Of a stretch of DNA of 6,707 nt, positions 1 to 6,187 are shown one piece after another. The DNA is from an uncultured Acetatifactor sp. GTDB lineage: Bacteria > Bacillota > Clostridia > Lachnospirales > Lachnospiraceae. The translations under genes and the position numbers were made by a program. The notes under the pieces are model-generated. The model searched no databases and had not been told where the DNA came from. It worked only from the letters and a program-made list of their open reading frames with translations. Location of the stretch: NCBI GenBank assembly GCA_948496895.1, contig CAOOJO010000149.1, positions 1 to 6,707 on the forward strand. The letters are read 5' to 3'. Every line of letters begins with the position of its first letter. Position 1 is the first letter of the stretch.

Positions 1-1636
1 CCTTCCATCTGTCCATGTAGAGGGAGTCATAGGCGTCCGCGTAGCCGTTCAGCTGTCTCCCCAGGCTCAGGCCCGCCCTGTCCACTGCGGCAAAGAGGCG
101 CTTCACCCTGTCGCCGCTGACTTCATTGTAGCCCTGTCCGGCCTTTCCCCGGAGGCTGGTGGTGTTGGCGTACCCTCTGTACAGCATCAGGAAAGCCTCA
201 CAGCGGTCGCTCAGCGCGTCATAGCCGTAAGCGCTCTGATAGGCCTGGAGGATGTTCCAGTGGCTGCCGCCCCAGCGGTAGCTGGTGCCGCTCTGCAGCC
301 TGTCCTCATAGGGGTAGAGGGCGGAGATTTCGCCGCCGTTCTCCAGGTAATCCCGCACCGCGGATGCCGCCTGGCTGTCCACGATCTTCACCAGGGCGTC
401 GATGAGCCTGGACTGCTGCCTGGACAGGTCCTTTCCCATGCGCTCCTGGTACAGGGACGGATCCATCTGTTTGACGATGTCGTTCATCCGGTTGAAGGTG
501 TCGAAGTCCGCGGACTTCATGCACTCTAAGTAGGTTTCCCTGTTGCGGGCGAACTGGCTTCTCAGGATGCTGTTCTTCCCCTTGGCGGCGGCCCAGGCGA
601 TGAATTTCTTTTTGTCTATGGAGAATGTCTCGTCGAACTCGCCGCCCCTTTCGTTCAAATCGCCCCGCAGGTCAATGCTGTCCATGATGTCCAGCATGTT
701 GGCCGTGTCCGCTGCCAGGCATATTTTCAGGACATTGGCCAGCATGGGGGACTGGGCGTAGTTGACGAAAGCCGTGCCTCCCAGCATGCGCAGCAGAAAG
801 CGGTTCACCGTCAGGTTGGCCTGGGCCTTTTTCAATATTTTGTCGTCTACTTTATCACGGTATACCGCATTAGTAATCTCGTCCAGTTCCAGTTTCGCCA
901 TCTGGTTCCCGTAGAGGCTGTGCAGGCTGTTTGCCAGGATTTCCCCGTACTCCTGCAGGAGCGCCATATCCTCGGCGCTGATTTTCGCCGATTTCTCCCC
1001 GGTATCTCCTCCCAGCCCCAGCAGCTTGCCCACGCCGGCCAGGAGGCCTCCCCCTTTGTCCGCCTTGTCCGCGCCCTCCTCCGTCAGCCTTACATTGGGG
1101 TATTTTATCCGGAAATAGGTCATCAGCAGGATGATCTTGCCGTTCTCCGTTTTGCTCTTCTGGTACTCCATGGCCTTTCTGAGGGTGTCGGGCCGGCTGT
1201 CCGCCAGCTTTATCAGGTTGGGGATGGTGTAGCGGCTGACCATATGCTCGTTCATGCCGATCTGGGCGGCGTAGACCGCTGCCTGCATGGCGGGTTCGGG
1301 CAGGAGGATGCGGTTCTTGTCGTAATTATAATAGCCGTTCCAGGGCATCATCCCGCTGCAGGTGGACTGGCCTATGGTGAACAGGAGGAGGCACAGCCGC
1401 TCGGCCTCCGCCTCCCGTCCCTTGTTGGTCAGGTCGATGCCCAGCGTCCGCAGCTTGGCCGCCAGGTCAATGGGGACGGCGGTGAGGTCGCGGAAAGCCA
1501 GCTTCTGCAGGGCCTCCTCCCCTGCAGCCCCGGTGAGGTAATCCTCCATCAGGGCGATTTCGTCTGCCGTGAACAGGTTCATCTGCTCCAGCAGCTCCAC
1601 TATTTTGGCGGTTCTCTGGTTCTGTGGATTGATCAT
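1..1636 (-). CDS. DUF4132-like large protein, C-terminal part beyond the left edge
   Basis: Open frame from the ATG at 1634-1636 to the left edge without a stop, giving 545 residues; the protein begins MINPQNQRTAKIVELLEQMN. The start is fixed by an AGGAGG complement at 1647-1652, 10 nt upstream. It is the second gene of an operon, 31 nt after the SWIM gene stop. The visible part is soluble, rich in alternating short helices (HEAT/ARM-like in feel), and has no signal peptide. Residues 195-210 form a Gly/Leu-rich stretch (GGGLLAGVGKLLGLGG) flanked by charged residues. I assign DUF4132 from general resemblance and from the SWIM neighbour; the diagnostic DUF4132 domain is usually C-terminal and would lie outside the window. 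Family knowledge: E. coli YehI (MolR region) is a DUF4132 protein of about 1200 residues with no firmly established biochemical activity. The reading frame is near certain; the family name is tentative. Confidence 0.6.
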   Translation of the reverse strand, partial: MINPQNQRTAKIVELLEQMNLFTADEIALMEDYLTGAAGEEALQKLAFRDLTAVPIDLAAKLRTLGIDLTNKGREAEAERLCLLLFTIGQSTCSGMMPWNGYYNYDKNRILLPEPAMQAAVYAAQIGMNEHMVSRYTIPNLIKLADSRPDTLRKAMEYQKSKTENGKIILLMTYFRIKYPNVRLTEEGADKADKGGGLLAGVGKLLGLGGDTGEKSAKISAEDMALLQEYGEILANSLHSLYGNQMAKLELDEITNAVYRDKVDDKILKKAQANLTVNRFLLRMLGGTAFVNYAQSPMLANVLKICLAADTANMLDIMDSIDLRGDLNERGGEFDETFSIDKKKFIAWAAAKGKNSILRSQFARNRETYLECMKSADFDTFNRMNDIVKQMDPSLYQERMGKDLSRQQSRLIDALVKIVDSQAASAVRDYLENGGEISALYPYEDRLQSGTSYRWGGSHWNILQAYQSAYGYDALSDRCEAFLMLYRGYANTTSLRGKAGQGYNEVSGDRVKRLFAAVDRAGLSLGRQLNGYADAYDSLYMDRWK

Positions 1637-1646
1637 TGGTCTGGTT

Positions 1647-1652
1647 CCTCCT
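1647..1652 (-). promoter_or_regulatory. Ribosome binding site of the DUF4132-like gene
   Basis: A perfect AGGAGG on the minus strand lies 10 nt before the ATG at 1636, within the 31-nt gap after the SWIM gene stop. It supports independent, efficient translation initiation of the second operon gene and decides its start. No terminator or promoter fits in this short gap, so the two genes are most likely co-transcribed. Confidence 0.8.
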
Positions 1653-1667
1653 TATCTTATTCTGGTC

Positions 1668-4136
1668 TTATGTATAATAACTCTCTCCCCGGGAATATTC
1701 GTTCTTTTGCCTCAGCAAATATAGGTACTCGTTTATCTCGGTGTAGATTCCTGCCAGGGGGGCGTTCTCCTGCTGCATCCGGTGACGGTTGGCCGCCAGA
1801 TTTTCCTCCAGGGCGGCCAGAAGCTCCGAAAGGTACTGCATGCCGTACTGGGCCGTCAGGGCCGCGGATTTCTGCAAATCCTTTAGCGTGCTGTCATGGA
1901 CGGTGGAAAAGCCGCTCTGGCATAGGTCCGCCATCAGGGTGCGAATCTCATCGGCCATGTCCTCCATGACCAGGAATTTCGATTTGTGGTCCGGGCATGC
2001 GGCGGATGTGTCGCTTTCTTTGCTTTCTTCGGTTCCGGCGGCCGTCTGTCTTTCCACATCCCGGCCGTCTCCGGGCGGCCTACCTCCATCGGGAGCCTCG
2101 ATCTCCGGCAGATCCACCGGATACATCCGCAGCCTCCCGTCCCTCAGATAGACCTTCCCCAGGAAGCAGGGCGGCTTCTTCCCGGAAATCCGCTCTAGGT
2201 ATCGAATCGTACCCGCCTCCTCCCGGGAATAGGACACCTCCACCAGGAGCTCCCGGCCCGCCGCGTCATAAAGGGGCAGGGTCAGCTGCTGCTCTGTCTG
2301 GGAGAATTCCGCCTTGGCGCAAGCCTTTGGCTGGACGAACACGAGCTCCACGCCCTTTCCCCCGGCATCCTCCTGTCCCACATCCCCCTGTCTATCCGAG
2401 TCCTCCGGCCCCTCCGGGCCTCCCTGCTCCGCCAGCCAGTCCCTTTGCTGCTTCCCGATCTGCTCCTGAAACAGCGCTGCGAAATCACCATAATACCATT
2501 TTTCTATATCGGATATCCGAAGCCCTGCCTCCCCCGTGACCTCTCCCTTGGTCTCCTGGCTGGAGGACAGGCGGTTCCGGCTGTCGCATTTGGCCCCGGT
2601 CAGATGTATCCTCACCTTCAGGAGATTCTCAAAGGAGAGGTTCAGGCCCCAGGGGGCGCCTGCCTGCTGGTTCTTCCAGGCCCCCTTCTTTTGGGAGGCG
2701 TCATAGAACACGGGCCTTGCGTTGGTATAGGTGTACCACTGTTTCGTCTTCTCCTCCAGGAAATAGACTGTCTCCCCTTCGTATCCCGTCTGGCTCCGGA
2801 AATGCTCCATGGCTATCCCGATCAGGTCAAGGTCCCCCACCGGGAGATACCCGGCCCTGAACTCCCCTGCCAGCTTTCCCACGGCCTCCTGTCCTGTTTT
2901 CTGTGCCGCTCTCTGTTCTGTCTCCGGGCTGTCCTTTTCTCCTGCCTCCTGACTGAACTCCTCTCCTGCCGCCTGCCGCAGCAGCTGAGCTCGCCGGTAG
3001 AGCCTTGTCATCTGCTCCATCAGGTCTTCCGTGCGGAAAGCCGCCTTTCTGGCGAAGTATCTGCCGTAGGAGTCCGCCAGCGCCCTAAAATACCCCTCGA
3101 ACCTGGAGAGCCTGGCGTTGTGGCTGATGACGGCAAGCCGCTCCAGGTAGTCCGGCGCGTCGGGGGACACCCGGGACAGCCCGGTGCCCAAAAGCTCCTC
3201 CAGGATGCGCTCCATCTGCCCCGCCACGTCCCTCACTTCCTCCAGGTCGTATGCCGGCGCGTCCGCAGCCTCTGCCCGGAGGGCCTCGCTGGTCAATGTG
3301 CCTGTCTCCAGCTGGCACCAGAGGATGGCGGCGGCCTTGTGCCTGCACAGTTCCTTTTTATGGCAGGTGCAGGTGGAATATTCCAGAGGGGACAGGAGCT
3401 TTACCGTCATCCCCTGTTCCGGCAGCTGGACGGTGACCACCGAGGACTCCTGTATCGCCGGGCGGATGCCGCCTGCGGCCTGGTTGACAAAGGCCTGGAA
3501 ATAGCGGCTGCCCAGGGCTTTCTGGAGCTTTTCGAATGGGTAGGCGTTTATCTCCTTCCATACCGGGCTGTGCCGGTTCGGCATGCCTGCGGCCAGGTCG
3601 CCATTTTGGTTTTGCTTGACGGGACCGCTCCGCCCCGGCACACTGCCGGAATCGGAGGCGGCCTCCGGTTCCTGGACGGTTTCCTCTATTGGACTGCTCT
3701 CCGGCTTTTGGGCGCTCTCCTGTGATAGGCTGCTTTCCGGCCTAAACGGGCCAGAGCTTCCACTGTCAGCCGTGGCCTTTGTGCCCTCCGCGTTCTCTGT
3801 GTCCGCTGTCTGCAGATTCTGCACGTCCTCTCCTGTGGAATCCGTGCCGTCTGCAAGGCAGCGCTCCCGCAGGATCAGAATCCCATGCACCACATGGCGG
3901 CAGATGCTCCTGGAGGGGCAGGTGCACTTGCTCTCTCCCAGAGGAAAGCGCACCGTCACGGTCTCCGCCCCCACCTTTACCACGGCCTCGTCCCCCAGCG
4001 CACCGATCTCGGCGGCTCCTTCCGTGGATTTTCCTTCTTCCATGTCTTTATAGGCCCGCTTGACAATTCCCTTATTGCTGATGCCGATCAGATAGTCGTC
4101 ATCTATCCCGGCCAGCCGTTCTCTCCACTCATCCAT
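1668..4136 (-). CDS. Double-SWIM zinc finger protein (YehQ-like)
   Basis: An 822-residue soluble protein. Two zinc-binding SWIM motifs of form CxCx5CxH are visible: C71-C73-C79-H81 (CTCPSRSICRH) and C256-C258-C264-H266 (CTCHKKELCRH). Each follows a beta-rich stretch with similar wording (VVKVGAETVTVRF; VVTVQLPEQGMTVKL), suggesting a duplicated module. SWIM domains are known to mediate DNA or protein contacts. No helicase or nuclease motif is present, so this looks like a binding or adaptor subunit. The folded parts are separated by low-complexity charged linkers at about residues 91-190, 390-425, 571-595 and 676-718; the C-terminal 100 residues are helical and possibly coiled. The start at 4136 is supported by GAGGAG at 4143-4148, 6 nt upstream, and by a good promoter just beyond. 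It is the first gene of an operon with the DUF4132-like gene. The SWIM call is secure; the molecular role is unknown. Confidence 0.88.
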   Translation of the reverse strand: MDEWRERLAGIDDDYLIGISNKGIVKRAYKDMEEGKSTEGAAEIGALGDEAVVKVGAETVTVRFPLGESKCTCPSRSICRHVVHGILILRERCLADGTDSTGEDVQNLQTADTENAEGTKATADSGSSGPFRPESSLSQESAQKPESSPIEETVQEPEAASDSGSVPGRSGPVKQNQNGDLAAGMPNRHSPVWKEINAYPFEKLQKALGSRYFQAFVNQAAGGIRPAIQESSVVTVQLPEQGMTVKLLSPLEYSTCTCHKKELCRHKAAAILWCQLETGTLTSEALRAEAADAPAYDLEEVRDVAGQMERILEELLGTGLSRVSPDAPDYLERLAVISHNARLSRFEGYFRALADSYGRYFARKAAFRTEDLMEQMTRLYRRAQLLRQAAGEEFSQEAGEKDSPETEQRAAQKTGQEAVGKLAGEFRAGYLPVGDLDLIGIAMEHFRSQTGYEGETVYFLEEKTKQWYTYTNARPVFYDASQKKGAWKNQQAGAPWGLNLSFENLLKVRIHLTGAKCDSRNRLSSSQETKGEVTGEAGLRISDIEKWYYGDFAALFQEQIGKQQRDWLAEQGGPEGPEDSDRQGDVGQEDAGGKGVELVFVQPKACAKAEFSQTEQQLTLPLYDAAGRELLVEVSYSREEAGTIRYLERISGKKPPCFLGKVYLRDGRLRMYPVDLPEIEAPDGGRPPGDGRDVERQTAAGTEESKESDTSAACPDHKSKFLVMEDMADEIRTLMADLCQSGFSTVHDSTLKDLQKSAALTAQYGMQYLSELLAALEENLAANRHRMQQENAPLAGIYTEINEYLYLLRQKNEYSRGESYYT
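3633..3740 (-). repeat. Degenerate 12-residue tandem repeat in the SWIM protein linker
   Basis: Three consecutive 36-nt units encode residues 133-144 (PESSLSQESAQK), 145-156 (PESSPIEETVQE) and 157-168 (PEAASDSGSVPG). Each unit starts with Pro-Glu, and the first two share PESS plus Glu and Gln at similar places. The repeat lies in the acidic linker between the two SWIM motifs and looks like a flexible spacer made by small in-frame duplications that have since diverged. Confidence 0.55.
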
Positions 4137-4159
4137 AGGAATCTCCTCTTCATAATAAT

Positions 4160-4188
4160 ATAGTAATTCCTGCCACCCTTCATGTCAA
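4160..4188 (-). promoter_or_regulatory. Sigma-A-type promoter of the SWIM/DUF4132 operon
   Basis: On the minus strand a perfect -35 TTGACA (complement of 4183-4188) is followed by a 17-nt spacer and a -10 TACTAT (complement of 4160-4165, four of six consensus bases). The start of transcription would fall near 4153, giving a leader of only about 17 nt that holds the GAGGAG ribosome binding site at 4143-4148. This is the best promoter match in the window. Confidence 0.7.
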
Positions 4189-4198
4189 GCCGTCAAGC
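4184..4198 (-). repeat. Direct repeat overlapping the operon -35 box
   Basis: The heptamer GCTTGAC (minus strand) occurs twice, at 4184-4190 and 4192-4198, offset by 8 nt. The downstream copy contains most of the -35 hexamer. The upstream copy gives a second -35-like TTGACG. It may be an operator half-site pair or simply a duplicated -35 element; the sequence alone does not decide. Confidence 0.4.
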
Positions 4199-4296
4199 TT
4201 TTAAACCGCATTGCCGCAATAGGGCGCTGATGCCAGAGCCGCTGCCGGGCGCACCCAAGAGTGGTCCCCGGTTATTATAGATTTTTATAAAGGCTA

Positions 4297-4325
4297 TTTC
4301 CTCTGGGAAGCTATTGCTGTATAAT
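4297..4325 (+). promoter_or_regulatory. Putative promoter of the CPBP protease gene
   Basis: A perfect -10 TATAAT sits at 4320-4325. At the ideal 17-nt spacing the -35 position reads TTTCCT (4297-4302), only three of six consensus bases, so the promoter may be weak or activator-dependent. The predicted leader to the ATG at 4365 is about 33 nt and contains a purine-rich ribosome binding site (AAAGGAAAGGA, 4345-4355). It diverges from the SWIM operon promoter about 130 nt away. Confidence 0.5.
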
Positions 4326-4364
4326 ATTGATCCAGAAAGAAACTGAAAGGAAAGGAATAAGAGG

Positions 4365-5015
4365 ATGCGTTTAGAGAAATCTGCGAGGATAGCGGCGGCT
4401 TCCTATATGGGACTATTTATCCTATGGGGAGGCCTGGAAATCTGTATCGTGCCATTTCTGGCTAGGTGGTTCGATGATACTACGATTGTATTCATCAAAG
4501 AAGTGGTATTGAAGATAGTAGTCTGGTTTGTTCCCGCTGTTCTTCTGTGCAGGCATTATCATGGGTTCTTAGGCATACAGACGAAGCTCTTTTCAGGCAA
4601 AATCCCATGGGCGAAATTGCTCCCGGTTCTTTTTTTGTTTACCGCGTTTCATCTGGTTTCGGCATATGTCGAAAACGGCGCCGTCTTCATCAGCAGCTCA
4701 TTCCGCGCAGCTGATGTCTTGATAGCGGTTTCAGTGGGTATGGGAGAAGAGATGGTGTTCCGGGGATGGCTGCTGAACGTATCGCTGCGGGATAAAACAT
4801 GGAGAGCCGTCCTTGTGAATGCGGTTTTATTTCTCTTGATTCATTTCCCTGTATGGATTCAGCAGGGGCTGTTATCTACATATGTTACAAGTGGAGCTTT
4901 TCTGCAGATTATGGCATTGAGCGTTATTTTCAGCTGGTCTTTCCTAAAAAGCAGGAATATGCTGGCTCCGGTCATATTGCACGCATATTGGGATTTCCTG
5001 TGTTTCTTATTCTGA
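4365..5015 (+). CDS. CPBP-family intramembrane glutamic protease
   Basis: A 216-residue polytopic membrane protein with about six or seven hydrophobic segments (roughly residues 9-31, 41-62, 84-102, 115-127, 146-163, 178-194 and 198-215). All three CPBP (Rce1/Abi) motifs are present in order: EExxxR at E128-E129-R133, FxxxH at F156-H160, and HxxxD at H206-D210. In this family the glutamates and histidines form the catalytic site within the membrane. Bacterial members process peptides or membrane proteins and some give immunity to self-made bacteriocins; the substrate here is unknown, and no bacteriocin gene is visible nearby. The ATG at 4365 follows a purine-rich ribosome binding site. The gene is monocistronic, with its own promoter and terminator. 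Its GC content, about 47% over 4381-4980 by hand count, is well below that of the flanking genes, hinting at separate acquisition. Family assignment is firm. Confidence 0.9.
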   Translation: MRLEKSARIAAASYMGLFILWGGLEICIVPFLARWFDDTTIVFIKEVVLKIVVWFVPAVLLCRHYHGFLGIQTKLFSGKIPWAKLLPVLFLFTAFHLVSAYVENGAVFISSSFRAADVLIAVSVGMGEEMVFRGWLLNVSLRDKTWRAVLVNAVLFLLIHFPVWIQQGLLSTYVTSGAFLQIMALSVIFSWSFLKSRNMLAPVILHAYWDFLCFLF

Positions 5016-5023
5016 TACAAAGC

Positions 5024-5071
5024 AGCCGCGAAGCAAGCGCTGTAGAATCAGCTAGCTCCGCGGCTCTTTTT
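5024..5071 (+). terminator. Rho-independent terminator after the CPBP gene
   Basis: Inverted repeat AGCCGCG (5024-5030) and CGCGGCT (5059-5065), followed by C and a T5 run (5067-5071). The 28-nt interior can itself fold through GCTG (5039-5042) and CAGC (5049-5052). It lies 8 nt after the CPBP stop, and its T-run touches the stop codon of the convergent reductase gene. On the minus strand the stem is followed only by a poor T-tract, so it mainly serves the plus-strand gene. Confidence 0.7.
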
Positions 5072-6060
5072 CATGCCAATATCCGGTCAATCCGCTCCCG
5101 CTGCGCCTGGTCGAACTCCATATTGCGGAGCATCCCCACATTGTCCAGTATCTGGGAGGGCCTTGACGCGCCGATCAGGACGCTGGTGATGTCCCCGTCC
5201 CGAAGAATCCAGGCCAATGCCATCTGAGCCAGGCTCTGTCCCCTCTCTCTGGCAACCTCGCCCAGGGCGCGCACCTTGTCCAGGGTCTCCTCCTGGATGG
5301 AGCTCTCCTTTAAGAACCTTCCGTCCGTGCGGACGCGGCTGTCCGCCGGGATGCCGTTTAGGTAGCGGTCGGTCAAAAGCCCCTGGGCCAGCGGGCAGAA
5401 CGTGATGATGCCGATGCCGTTCTTTGCCGCATAGTCTTTCAGGCCATCGGCCTCGATGCTGCGGTTCAGCATGGAATAGCTCCTCTGGTTGATGATGAAG
5501 GGCGTGCCCATCTCGCGGAACAGCTTCGCGATGGCTATGGTCTGTTCCTTATCATAGTTGGAAATCCCCACATACAGGGCTTTGCCGCTCCTGACGATGC
5601 CGTCCAGCGCCCTGGCGGTCTCCTCCAGGGGCGTCTCAGGATCCGGACGGTGGTGGTAGAAGATGTCCACATAGTCCAGCCCCATCCTGCGCAGGCTCTG
5701 ATCCAGGCTGGCCACCAGATACTTCTTGCTGCCCCAGTCGCCGTAAGGGCCTGGCCACATGTCGTATCCGGCCTTGGTGGAGATGACCAGCTCGTCCCTG
5801 TAGGCCCCCAGGCTCTTTTTCAGGATGCGTCCAAAATTCTCCTCCGCCGCGCCGTACACCGGGCCGTAATTGTTGGCCAGGTCGAAGTGGGTGATGCCAT
5901 TGTCGAATGCGGTCTGGCACATGTCCAGCATGTTGTCGAAATTGCCATTGGAGCCGAAGTTGTGCCACAGCCCCAAGGACACCGCCGGGAGCTTCAGGCC
6001 GCTGGCCCCGCAGCGGTTGTATTTCATTTTTTCGTATCTTGATTCGTTTGCGATGTACAT
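5071..6060 (-). CDS. mgrA: Aldo-keto reductase, L-glyceraldehyde-3-phosphate reductase (YghZ/Gpr) type
   Basis: A complete 329-residue cytosolic NADPH-dependent reductase. The sequence closely follows E. coli YghZ: SLGLWHNFG (28-36), THFDLANNYGP (57-67), ISTKAGYDMWPGPYG (93-107), PLAQGLLT (223-230) and the cofactor-binding SVLIGASR (293-300). The aldo-keto reductase tetrad is D60, Y65, K96 and H137. Family knowledge: YghZ reduces L-glyceraldehyde 3-phosphate and can act on methylglyoxal, so a role in clearing reactive carbonyls is likely but not shown. The protein stops at RIDRILA, about 15 residues shorter than E. coli YghZ as I remember it. The ATG at 6060 is fixed by AGGAGG (complement of 6069-6074), 8 nt upstream. 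It converges on the CPBP gene and follows the HAD gene by 127 nt. Symbols yghZ and gpr are also used. Confidence 0.88.
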   Translation of the reverse strand: MYIANESRYEKMKYNRCGASGLKLPAVSLGLWHNFGSNGNFDNMLDMCQTAFDNGITHFDLANNYGPVYGAAEENFGRILKKSLGAYRDELVISTKAGYDMWPGPYGDWGSKKYLVASLDQSLRRMGLDYVDIFYHHRPDPETPLEETARALDGIVRSGKALYVGISNYDKEQTIAIAKLFREMGTPFIINQRSYSMLNRSIEADGLKDYAAKNGIGIITFCPLAQGLLTDRYLNGIPADSRVRTDGRFLKESSIQEETLDKVRALGEVARERGQSLAQMALAWILRDGDITSVLIGASRPSQILDNVGMLRNMEFDQAQRERIDRILA

Positions 6061-6068
6061 TTGGTTCT

Positions 6069-6074
6069 CCTCCT
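6069..6074 (-). promoter_or_regulatory. Ribosome binding site of the aldo-keto reductase gene
   Basis: A perfect AGGAGG on the minus strand, 8 nt before the ATG at 6060. It favours this start over the internal ATG at residue 12, which would otherwise also give a credible aldo-keto reductase N-terminus. A second AGGAGG (6101-6106) lies further upstream but has no start codon at usable distance. Confidence 0.75.
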
Positions 6075-6093
6075 GAATGGATATTTTTGTCTT

Positions 6094-6121
6094 CTTATAC
6101 CCTCCTGTCTTTCATCGGCAA
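6094..6121 (-). promoter_or_regulatory. Candidate promoter of the aldo-keto reductase gene
   Basis: On the minus strand, TTGCCG (complement of 6116-6121, four of six -35 bases), a 16-nt spacer, and TATAAG (complement of 6094-6099, five of six -10 bases). Transcription would begin near 6087, leaving a leader of about 27 nt with the AGGAGG site. This fits the 127-nt gap to the HAD gene, which is too wide for tight coupling. Confidence 0.4.
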
Positions 6122-6187
6122 GGGGGCGCTGTATCGGCTTATTGGTGCGCTCAATCCCCCGGACTGCAGCATCCCCAAAGTCGCCCA

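Noticed and set aside
920..1969. A 349-codon plus-strand open frame across the DUF4132-like/SWIM junction
   Set aside because: It is antisense to two well-supported genes and their gap, its C-terminal part is Pro/Gly/Ser-rich, and it shows no family resemblance.
2445..3725. A 426-codon plus-strand open frame antisense to the SWIM gene
   Set aside because: Its product is low-complexity with no recognisable domain, and it overlaps a gene with clear SWIM motifs, promoter and ribosome binding site. Long antisense frames are expected in GC-rich coding DNA.
4199..4296. Possible small RNA or tRNA in the divergent intergenic region
   Set aside because: No cloverleaf, T-loop or stable hairpin with a T-run could be found; only short GC-rich direct repeats (GGGCGC) are present.
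6101..6106. A second AGGAGG in the reductase leader that might start a leader peptide
   Set aside because: No ATG, GTG or TTG follows at usable distance on the minus strand; it falls inside the spacer of the candidate promoter.
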